DNA of 42,820 bases from Candidatus Faecousia excrementigallinarum (lineage in GTDB: Bacteria > Bacillota > Clostridia > Oscillospirales > Oscillospiraceae), in the NCBI GenBank assembly GCA_018713285.1, contig DVFK01000112.1, positions 1-42,820 of the forward strand. The letters are read 5' to 3'. Under the pieces are notes generated by a model, which searched no databases, had not been told where the DNA came from, and was given only the letters and a program-made list of their open reading frames with translations. Position 1 is the first letter of the stretch. Every line of letters begins with the position of its first letter. Shown here piece after piece: positions 26,128 through 33,677 of the stretch. Both the position numbers and the translations under genes were made by a program.

Positions 26128-27897
26128 TTGAAAAAAACCATTGCACTATTGCTTCTGACCCTGCTGCTGGCAGGCTGTACGGTCAATTCCGGGGAAACCA
26201 CCCAAAGCCCAACCGAACCTGCCCAAACCCAGCCCCTGGGCTACCAGCCCAGCGAGATGGAGAAACAGACCCGGGGCGGGGTGCTTCTGTGCCGGACGGA
26301 AGGGGAAATTCAGGACTTTCTGCTTCTGGATGGAAGGCCCCTCCTTCTGGACGGGGCGAGGAACCTGACCCTCCTGGGAGAATCGGGCTTGCAGGAAGCC
26401 CAGTTTCCTCTGAACCAGTCTGTAAGTATAGAGAATATTACGGTCTACGGACAGCAGGCTGCCGTTTATCTGAAAGATTCCCGGCAGGTGCTGGTGCTCA
26501 GCAACCGGCTGGAGCACCAGCAGCAGATTCCTCTGCCGGAGGACGCTGACCACCCGGTGGTCAGCCTGAAAAACGGGAAAATCTACTACTGCGTGCCGGG
26601 ACAGGTGCGGGTGCTGGACATGGAAACCGGCTTTTCTGCCCTCCTGCGAAGCTTCGGGGAGGGTCAGCCGGAGATTACCGGCAGCTACTTTGACGGGGAT
26701 GTGCTGGCCTGCCGGATGGACGATTCCCAGAAAGTTCTCTACATCAGCGGGGAAACCGGCCAGACCACAGGGGAAGGGGTAGAGCTTCTGTCCCTTTCCA
26801 CCTGGCAGGCACAATACTACTGCCGGATTCGGGACGGCGCTGTGGAGCAGCAGGTGGTGGGTACCCGGGGCGGGGAAGCCCAGTGCTTCACCGGAGATCT
26901 GACGGGAAAGACCCTGTTTCCGGTGCTCTCCCTGAACGGACTTCTCACCTGCCAGGAGGATTCCCAGGTGCTGGAGCTGTACGACCTGGAATCCGGGAAG
27001 ATGACCAGCCGGGTGGATGTGAGCCCGGCGGGAAAGCTCCTCCGGGTGGACGGAGACGGAACCTTTTTGTACCTGCTGATGGAGCAGGACGGGGCAAAAA
27101 ATCTGTACCGCTGGGACCCGGAAAAAACCCCGGTGACCCAGCAGGCTCTCTACCTTGCTCCCCTTTACACCCGGGACAATCCGGATACGGAAGGGCTTGC
27201 CCAATGCCAGACCCGGATTGATGAGCTGAACCGCACCTATGGGGTGGAAATCCGCATTTCCCAGCCGGAGGAGGTACCCGGAGACTATGCCTACACCACC
27301 GAGTACCAGGTGGCGGCCATCGAGAAAACCCTGGATGGAATCGAGAAGGTTTTGCAAACGCTCCCCAATTACTTTGCCACCAAGAGTACCGGGGGCGTAA
27401 AGATGTATGTGGAGCTGGTGCGCAGCGTGGATACGCCCAGCCCCGGCACCCCGGTGTGGAGCGGCCGGAACCCCCATATCTTCGTCCCCACCATGGGAAA
27501 GGCGGAGGAGGAACTGCTGCTGGGTCTGGGGGCTGTGGTGGACAGTCGGGTCATGGGCAACAGCCGGGAACTGGACGACTGGAACGAAAAGTATAACCCG
27601 GAGGGCTTTGCCTATGCCCTGAGCTATGAAGTGCCGGAGGATTTGACCGCCTTTTTGGAAGGGGACAATCCGGCATTTGTGAATGAAATCTCCATGTCCT
27701 ACCCCACAGAGGACCGGAAGCAGATTTTCTACTATGCCGTGACGGAAAACGGGGCGGATAAATTCCAGGGAGAGGCCTTGCAAGCAAAGCTCATTGCCCT
27801 GTGCGCCGGAATCCGGGAGGCTTTCGGCTGGAACAGCACCCAGGAAGCCTTCCCCTGGGAGCAGTATTTGCAAACCCCCATGACCCCGGAGAATTAA
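26128..27897 (+). CDS. Putative lipoprotein (TTG start)
   Basis: LKKTIALLLLTLLLAGCTVNSG signal peptide and lipobox at TTG 26128; AAGGAGA RBS. Confidence 0.75.
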   Translation: MKKTIALLLLTLLLAGCTVNSGETTQSPTEPAQTQPLGYQPSEMEKQTRGGVLLCRTEGEIQDFLLLDGRPLLLDGARNLTLLGESGLQEAQFPLNQSVSIENITVYGQQAAVYLKDSRQVLVLSNRLEHQQQIPLPEDADHPVVSLKNGKIYYCVPGQVRVLDMETGFSALLRSFGEGQPEITGSYFDGDVLACRMDDSQKVLYISGETGQTTGEGVELLSLSTWQAQYYCRIRDGAVEQQVVGTRGGEAQCFTGDLTGKTLFPVLSLNGLLTCQEDSQVLELYDLESGKMTSRVDVSPAGKLLRVDGDGTFLYLLMEQDGAKNLYRWDPEKTPVTQQALYLAPLYTRDNPDTEGLAQCQTRIDELNRTYGVEIRISQPEEVPGDYAYTTEYQVAAIEKTLDGIEKVLQTLPNYFATKSTGGVKMYVELVRSVDTPSPGTPVWSGRNPHIFVPTMGKAEEELLLGLGAVVDSRVMGNSRELDDWNEKYNPEGFAYALSYEVPEDLTAFLEGDNPAFVNEISMSYPTEDRKQIFYYAVTENGADKFQGEALQAKLIALCAGIREAFGWNSTQEAFPWEQYLQTPMTPEN

Positions 27898-28019
27898 ATC
27901 CCCCGTCTATATTGACATTTTGTTCATAGAATGCTAAAATTTCTGTATGGTTTTTCGTGAGTTTCTTCCGGGGCGTACCCGGAAGCTCAAATAGAAATGA
28001 ATTGTGGGAGGAGAAAGAT

Positions 28020-28823
28020 ATGTTTTGTAGATACTGTGGCAGAGAAGTCCCGGAAGGACAGAGCTGCTCCTGCCCCGGTGCCCAGGCGGCTCAGCAGGCC
28101 CGGCAGGCACAACAGCAGCCTCAGCAACCGTATCAGCAGCCCCAGCAGCAGGCAGCCCCTGCCGGCAGTGATGTGGGCAAGGCTGTAGGGGATGCTTTCA
28201 AGGGCGCACCCAACGCCGCCAAGGGCCTTCTGAATGACCCCATGGGCGTCCACGTGAAGATGCCCACCGCTCTGGTATTTCTGGGCGGCGGCCTGGTGCT
28301 TTATGTTCTGAGCTGCCTGATGATTCTGGGGGGTATGCTGGGACCTGCCAAGGACGCCCTGAAATACATAGGCGTAAATGTGACCGGTACTTCCATCTGG
28401 ATGGGCTTTTTGGTGTGGCTGATTTCCACCCTGGTGCCCTTCCTGATTGTGCTTCTGATGCAGGTGCTGAAGAAGGAGCAGGTGAACTGGCAGAAGGCGC
28501 TGATTACCGGCGCCAGCGTGAATGTCTGCCCCGCCATCATCGCTTTTGTGGCTGGTATCTTCACCCTGATTTCCGCAACCATCGGCGGCATTTTCATCGC
28601 CCTGGCTGTGGTGACTGCGGCTGTGCTCAATGCCAAGCTGCTGTTTGCCGGCATGAAGAAGAAGGACAACCTGGTGACCATCCTGGTGGTGAGCCTGGTT
28701 TTGGCTGTGGTGCTGCTGCTGTCCTACCTGGTGATTTACAAGGTTCTGGAAAGCGTGCTGGTCAGCGCCATGGGCGGTCTGATTGGCGGCCTGGGCAACA
28801 GCCTGAGCGGTCTGTTCAGCTGA
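28020..28823 (+). CDS. Zinc-ribbon membrane protein
   Basis: MFCRYCGREVPEGQSCSC, Gln-rich linker, multiple TM; GGGAGGAG RBS. Confidence 0.85.
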   Translation: MFCRYCGREVPEGQSCSCPGAQAAQQARQAQQQPQQPYQQPQQQAAPAGSDVGKAVGDAFKGAPNAAKGLLNDPMGVHVKMPTALVFLGGGLVLYVLSCLMILGGMLGPAKDALKYIGVNVTGTSIWMGFLVWLISTLVPFLIVLLMQVLKKEQVNWQKALITGASVNVCPAIIAFVAGIFTLISATIGGIFIALAVVTAAVLNAKLLFAGMKKKDNLVTILVVSLVLAVVLLLSYLVIYKVLESVLVSAMGGLIGGLGNSLSGLFS

Positions 28824-28831
28824 GTTTTCTG

Positions 28832-28862
28832 AAAAAGGCGTCGCAGTTGCGGCGCCTTTTTT
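28832..28862 (+). terminator. Intrinsic terminator
   Basis: AAAAAGGCGtCGCA-gt-TGCGgCGCCTTTTTT. Confidence 0.85.
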
Positions 28863-28910
28863 GGCAAAAAGCCCCGGCTCTGCCCGGATTTTTCAAAAGG
28901 AGGATTGGAT

Positions 28911-29546
28911 ATGGCCCGTCTTTGTCTGTACGGAAAAACCCCCTCCCACTGCCTTCTGTATGTCATGGAGGGAGGAAAGCCCCGCTACCTCTCGGAGCAG
29001 GAGGTGGTGGTGGACGTGGCGGAAGGAGATGCTGTCACCATATGCCGGGAAAAGCCTATGTCACCCCGGGGAAAGGCGCTGGCGGCCCTGGGCATTTTCC
29101 TCACCGCCCCCATTCAGGCGGCTTTGCAGCAGGACACCCCCTGGGAGGATAAAATCCCCTATGACATTCAGGTGACCCTCACCCCCCGGAAGGATACAGC
29201 CTGCACCATCGGGGTAACCAAACCGGCAGGAAAGTACCAGCCCCCCCGGGTGACGGTCTCCGGGGATGGGGTGGAGGCGGTGCAGGTAACCTGCAAGCCC
29301 TGCCCAGAGATTTTGCACCAGGCCTTTTTTGTGTACCTTTGCCGGCTGCTGGGGATGGCGGCCTGGGGCTGGGTGCTGATGGGTCTGCTTTTGCGGGCGG
29401 GTCTTCAAAATGGCTCGACCCTGGGCTCGGTTGTTGCCGGAGCGGTGAGCCTGGGCATTCTGGGGGTGTGCCTCTACGCCTGGAAAAAGGGCAGTAGGGT
29501 GCGAAAGGACAGCCTCCTTGCCCTGGAAAAAATCCCACCTGCCTGA
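28911..29546 (+). CDS. Hypothetical membrane protein
   Basis: Complete ORF with AAGGAGG RBS, C-terminal TM segments. Confidence 0.7.
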   Translation: MARLCLYGKTPSHCLLYVMEGGKPRYLSEQEVVVDVAEGDAVTICREKPMSPRGKALAALGIFLTAPIQAALQQDTPWEDKIPYDIQVTLTPRKDTACTIGVTKPAGKYQPPRVTVSGDGVEAVQVTCKPCPEILHQAFFVYLCRLLGMAAWGWVLMGLLLRAGLQNGSTLGSVVAGAVSLGILGVCLYAWKKGSRVRKDSLLALEKIPPA

Positions 29547-29621
29547 ACCCATGAAAAGACGCCCTCCCCAGGGAGAACACTTGACGGTTTCCGGGTTTTG
29601 TGATATGATACCAGGAGCCAC

Positions 29622-29708
29622 GCCGGTGTGGTGGAACAGGCAGACACAAGGGACTTAAAATCCCTCGCCCTAAAAAGCGTACCGGTTCGATCCCGGTCAC
29701 CGGCACCA
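29622..29708 (+). tRNA. tRNA-Leu(TAA), CCA encoded
   Basis: GCCGGTG acceptor pairs CACCGGC; gggacTTAAAAtccc anticodon loop; long variable arm; GGTTCGATCCC T-arm; ACCA. Confidence 0.95.
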
Positions 29709-29746
29709 GAAATCCCCGGAAGGGCAACGCCCTTCCGGGGATTTCT
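29708..29746 (+). terminator. Hairpin immediately after tRNA-Leu
   Basis: AGAAATCCCCGGAAGGGC-aac-GCCCTTCCGGGGATTTCT. Confidence 0.8.
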
Positions 29747-29861
29747 ATGTCAAGAGAACCGGAATCGAACCCATAGCAGTGGAACCTGCCGGGGGCAGGT
29801 TCCGTCCCCCAGTGCGCACACTGGGGGCAACCACTATTTTTGCCAAAGGCAAAAATGTAAA

Positions 29862-29883
29862 TCGATCCCGGTCACCGGCACCA
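29862..29883 (+). repeat. Second copy of tRNA-Leu 3' end (22-nt exact repeat of 29687-29708)
   Basis: TCGATCCCGGTCACCGGCACCA in both places. Confidence 0.95.
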
Positions 29884-30076
29884 AAAATCGACAAGCACCG
29901 TCAGGGGCTTGTCGATTTTTACTTATTCCCTATTCACTATTCACTCTTCACTAAAATCGAGGGGTCGATTTTTGGAAAGTAATAGGTAATAGGGAATAGT
30001 GAATAAGTGAGGTGTACCCCTTCGGGGTACGAATTTGAAATTCAGGGTAGTTATTTGTGACCGTTCCCAAAACATT

Positions 30077-30107
30077 ATGCCCCATGTCTATTTTAGACAT
30101 GGGGCAT
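30077..30107 (-). terminator. Terminator of the ECF/LiaF/DUF4097 operon
   Basis: ATGCCCCATGTCTA-N3-TAGACATGGGGCAT. Confidence 0.8.
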
Positions 30108-30110
30108 TTA

Positions 30111-30914
30111 TCACGAAGTAAAGTCAATTCGGATGCTGCCAATTCCCCCGGAGACGGCCAGGGCGTTGCTTCCGCTGCCGACGACCTCTCCGTCAGAGGC
30201 GGAGTGGTCGGCAATGGAGATTTTGCCCAGGCCCTTCTCCACGGAGAAGGTGTAGTCCTCCTGGCTTCCTGTCAGGTGCATTTCCACGGAGCCCACACCG
30301 CAGTCCAGGGTGCTGGTGCCGGTAAGACTGCCGGAAAAGTCCAGGGTTCCTACCCCCAGCTCCAGCCGGAAGTTGTGAAGGGCGGCGTTTTCCAGGGTGA
30401 TTTTCCCGGCACCCCCTTCCAGCTTGCCGGAGTCCAGGGCGGTAAGCCCTTGCAGCTCCGCCTTGCCTGCCCCCAGGGAGAGTTCGACTTCCCGGGCGGC
30501 AAGTCCCTCCACGTTTACCTCTCCGGCGCCGGTGGAAATCTGCACATCTTCCAGCACACAGTCCTCCGGCACCGTCAGGGTCACGGCACCGTCAAACCCC
30601 AGGGAGAACCAGGATTTCCCCGATTCCCGGATGGTGAGCTTTCCGTTTTCCTGCAAAATCTCCAGCTTTTCCAGGTTGCTCTCTAAGGCAAAGCTATCCC
30701 CCTGGACAATGCGGAGCCGGGCGGCGGAGATGTCCAGCTCCAGGCTGTTCACATCCTGGGCGATGGGATAGGTTCTGGGGGTGTCCAGCACATCCCCGTC
30801 CCCCAGCAGGTGGAAAAATCCCAGAATGCTCAGAAGCCCTCCGGCGATGGACACAATCAGGAAAATGCCGAAGGCAATGGCCGCGTATTTGATCGCCTTT
30901 TGTACGCCGCTCAT
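30111..30914 (-). CDS. DUF4097 (toastrack-type) beta-strand repeat protein
   Basis: N-term TM; repeating VEVSLGAGKAELQGLTALDSGKLEGGAGKITLENA pattern. Confidence 0.85.
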   Translation of the reverse strand: MSGVQKAIKYAAIAFGIFLIVSIAGGLLSILGFFHLLGDGDVLDTPRTYPIAQDVNSLELDISAARLRIVQGDSFALESNLEKLEILQENGKLTIRESGKSWFSLGFDGAVTLTVPEDCVLEDVQISTGAGEVNVEGLAAREVELSLGAGKAELQGLTALDSGKLEGGAGKITLENAALHNFRLELGVGTLDFSGSLTGTSTLDCGVGSVEMHLTGSQEDYTFSVEKGLGKISIADHSASDGEVVGSGSNALAVSGGIGSIRIDFTS

Positions 30915-31579
30915 TTCACATCCACCCCCCCGAACATACAGGTGCCGGTGATATACAGGGTGGGGCAGCCGGGTCTGGGGGGCACCTGGGTGTCAACGCC
31001 CCCGAAGATGGAGGTGCAGTTCACCACCACGTTCACATTCTCCGGCACAAAAATGTCCACACCCCCGAAGATGGCGGAGACCTTGAGGCCGCAGTCCTGG
31101 GTAATCAGGGCTTTTCGCAAATCGTACTCCACGCTCCCGAACACGGCGCTGACCTCTGCCCCTTCAAAGTTTTCCTTGTCTACCACCACCGTCTGACCGG
31201 AGAAGGCGGCAAAGGTGTTCCGGTTTCCCGGATTCCGGAAGATAAATGTCTTGGAGGTCTTTTTGCCGAAGATGCCCCGGAAAACCATCTTAAGGCCGAT
31301 AATCACAATAATGGCCGGCACCAGCAGTTTCCACAGCATATCAAAGCCCACCACATCCTGGCAGGCCAGGAGCAAAAACACACCGATGGCAAGGCCCACC
31401 AGGTTTCCGGTTTTGTCCCGGTCGGTCACCACACCGATGGCGCAGGGGACGATGAGAAACAGGGTCCACCAGCCGTCAAAGAAAATGGAAAAATCCACAA
31501 TGTCCAGCGCCCGCAGCCCCAGCAGCACGCCAAAGGCCGCCAGCACCAGACCCCAAAGAATGCTTTTTGCTTTTTTCAT
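30911..31579 (-). CDS. LiaF-like membrane protein (cell wall-active antibiotics response domain)
   Basis: LiaF TM domain plus VSAIFGGVDIFVPENVNVVVNCTSIFGGVD; ATGA overlap with DUF4097 gene. Confidence 0.88.
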   Translation of the reverse strand: MKKAKSILWGLVLAAFGVLLGLRALDIVDFSIFFDGWWTLFLIVPCAIGVVTDRDKTGNLVGLAIGVFLLLACQDVVGFDMLWKLLVPAIIVIIGLKMVFRGIFGKKTSKTFIFRNPGNRNTFAAFSGQTVVVDKENFEGAEVSAVFGSVEYDLRKALITQDCGLKVSAIFGGVDIFVPENVNVVVNCTSIFGGVDTQVPPRPGCPTLYITGTCMFGGVDVK

Positions 31580-31686
31580 AGTCCGTTCTTTCCTTTCTTC
31601 TATCTGCCTTCCCGGGACATAGCCCCGACCCAGGGAAGGGCTCGGGGCTATAATAGCAAAAATATGTGGTTATGGGAAGCCCTTAT

Positions 31687-31827
31687 TTACTTACAGCAGA
31701 GAATTTTTCGGGGCTTCCGCTTGACAACCGGTCTGCACCGCAGGTTCATGTTCGCCAGATCCTCCGGCTCGCAGTTCCAGCAGCCTTCACTTTCGTACCA
31801 TTGCCGGGGGTGCTTGTTCTTTTTCAT
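31687..31827 (-). CDS. Small Cys-rich protein (46 aa), uncharacterised
   Basis: MKKNKHPRQWYESEGCWNCEPEDLANMNLRCRPVVKRKPRKILCCK; AAGGAGC RBS; lies within operon gap. Confidence 0.45.
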   Translation of the reverse strand: MKKNKHPRQWYESEGCWNCEPEDLANMNLRCRPVVKRKPRKILCCK

Positions 31828-31841
31828 AGGCTGCTCCTTTC

Positions 31842-33065
31842 TTACAGCACGTAGTCCGCCGCATTGACCACCTTGGTATCCAGGACGCCCTGAATCCCCT
31901 TGAGGACGCCTCCCAGCAGACCGCCAACCCCTTCCGGGCTGGGCTTGCTGCCAATATTGCCCACGTCCTCGCAAATCATGGTCACCGCATCCTCCTGCTC
32001 CGGGGTGCAGGTCACATCGGCGCAGTCCCGGATGTGCAGGCTCCTGGCAATCAGCTCCTTGGGAATGTCCTCTGCAATCTTCACCACGACGCAGTCACAG
32101 ACTTCCAGCCCCTTGGGCTGCTGCTCCAGCATCCAGCGGGTAATCTTTACCAGGGGCTTGTCGGAAATCCGGGAGCCGTTGGGCTTTGCCAGCCGCACCT
32201 CTCCGGCAATGTCCGTCAGAAGGGAAAGCAGCAGTTCCCGGTAGGCCTCCGGCACCCGGGCATCCCCCCGGACATTCAGGTAGGAAATCTCATCCAGCAC
32301 ACCCCCGTCCTCCGGAACCGTCACATCCCCAACGACATACAGCTGCTTGCCGTACCGCCCCAGGGCTGCGCCGTCCAGGGTCAGATCGTCCAGCACCACG
32401 GCGGTGCCGTCGGGTACCACCACAATCTCCGCCTTTTCGTCAATCCGGTCGATGAGGGACTCAAGCAGGGACTGAGCCACAATCACCTCCTGGGCGGAGA
32501 AGGTTGCGCCTCTGGCAGCCAGCGCCTGGGCGTCCAGGGTCAGATCGGTGAAAATGATCCGCCGGGAAGCCCAGTACAGGGCGTTTTTCGCCCGAAGGGT
32601 AAAGAGCTTGTCAATGACGGCGTTGCGCTTGAGAAGAATTGCCCCATCGGGATAGCAGGTGGTGGAGCCGTTGACCCTCACATTCTTCAGCTGGGGATAG
32701 ATGCTCTCCGGGCAGGTGAGGGAACCGTTGACACACATGCCCACGCAGGCTTCCAGCTGCTTTTCCGTATGGGAGCCGATGGTGACAGAGCCGTTTACCA
32801 CCAGGAAGTAAGGCTCCTGGGAGACGGTATCCCCGCTTTTGATTTCTGTGCTTCCGTTGGCGGTGCGCAGCTGGGTACCTTCCGGCACTTCCTGAACATT
32901 GGCACAGTTGAGGGAGAAGGGCAGCTTGTTCAGAACCGCCTTGCCGGTGTCGTTGGTCAGCACCGTGGCGCAGTTGATGACGATGCTCTCGTAGTGGGCG
33001 TAGGTCTCCTCCCGGGCGTTCCGGGCGTCGCAGGTGGAGCAGTTGATAATGAGTTTCTTAGCCAT
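31842..33065 (-). CDS. Uncharacterised beta-solenoid-like protein
   Basis: MAKKLIINCSTCDARN; repeated VNGSxT/VxGDVTVPE motifs; GGAGGAAAAG RBS. Confidence 0.75.
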   Translation of the reverse strand: MAKKLIINCSTCDARNAREETYAHYESIVINCATVLTNDTGKAVLNKLPFSLNCANVQEVPEGTQLRTANGSTEIKSGDTVSQEPYFLVVNGSVTIGSHTEKQLEACVGMCVNGSLTCPESIYPQLKNVRVNGSTTCYPDGAILLKRNAVIDKLFTLRAKNALYWASRRIIFTDLTLDAQALAARGATFSAQEVIVAQSLLESLIDRIDEKAEIVVVPDGTAVVLDDLTLDGAALGRYGKQLYVVGDVTVPEDGGVLDEISYLNVRGDARVPEAYRELLLSLLTDIAGEVRLAKPNGSRISDKPLVKITRWMLEQQPKGLEVCDCVVVKIAEDIPKELIARSLHIRDCADVTCTPEQEDAVTMICEDVGNIGSKPSPEGVGGLLGGVLKGIQGVLDTKVVNAADYVL

Positions 33066-33082
33066 AGTCTTTTCCTCCATAT

Positions 33083-33541
33083 TTATTCCAGATTTTCCTT
33101 TAAGTACTTCCGGCACCGGGAAAGGCGGCTGCGGACGGTGCCCGGAGGCAGGTTCAGCATTTCCCCAATCTCCCGGGCGGTGCAGCCCTCTTCAAATCGC
33201 AGCTGGAAGATGGCTTTGTCCAGAGGCTCCAGGGCTTGGAGCACCAGGGCGTTTTCAATCTCCTGAATCCCCTTATCCCACTGGGGTTCCTCCCGGAGGG
33301 TTTCCAGGTAAGCCGCCTCCAGAATCCCCCGCCGCCACCGGTCAAAGTATAGATTTTTCAGGGTGCGGTAGAGCCATGCCCGCTGCTTGGTAGGGGTCAG
33401 ATCTTCCAGAACCCCGGGATTCTGGAGGGCCCGGAGGAAGGTATCCTGCACCAGATCCTCCCCCAGTTCCGGACTGCCGCTCATGCGCTGGGCATAGCCG
33501 GACAGCTCCCGGTAGTGCCGCTCATACAGTTCCTCCCACAA
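33083..33541 (-). CDS. ECF-type sigma-70 factor (TTG start proposed at 33541; ORF open from 33604)
   Basis: DLVQDTFLRAL (region 2), LYRTLKNLYFDRWRR, ARLGEMLNLPPGTVRSRLSRCRKYL-like region 4; GGGGGG RBS ahead of TTG. Confidence 0.88.
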   Translation of the reverse strand: MWEELYERHYRELSGYAQRMSGSPELGEDLVQDTFLRALQNPGVLEDLTPTKQRAWLYRTLKNLYFDRWRRGILEAAYLETLREEPQWDKGIQEIENALVLQALEPLDKAIFQLRFEEGCTAREIGEMLNLPPGTVRSRLSRCRKYLKENLE

Positions 33542-33566
33542 GGCTTCCGCCCCCCTTTCTGTCTGG

Positions 33567-33595
33567 ATAACGAATGAAAGGAAAAAAGTGTTGCA
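33567..33595 (-). promoter_or_regulatory. Putative ECF-dependent autoregulatory promoter
   Basis: TGCAAC - 17 nt - CGTTAT reading on minus strand. Confidence 0.55.
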
Positions 33596-33631
33596 AAGAT
33601 TCAAAATATTTTTTAAACCCCACGCACAAAG

Positions 33632-33663
33632 CCCCCTTCCGGGGCGATGGCTCCGGAAGGGGG
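33632..33663 (-). terminator. Terminator of secondary ADH gene
   Basis: CCCCCTTCCGG-N10-CCGGAAGGGGG. Confidence 0.8.
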
Positions 33664-33677
33664 GTATTGCTTTGGGG

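Noticed and set aside
26146-27873. 575-aa minus-strand ORF
   Set aside because: Antisense of the lipoprotein gene; His/Gly/Leu-rich composition, no family motif.
29628-29982. ORFs overlapping tRNA-Leu (e.g. MVEQADTRDLKSLALKSVPVRSRSPAP)
   Set aside because: Well-known spurious translation of a tRNA gene.
31900-33393. Plus-strand ORFs including a 410-aa ORF opposite the beta-solenoid and sigma genes
   Set aside because: Antisense; the minus strand has RBS-spaced operon genes with recognisable sigma motifs.
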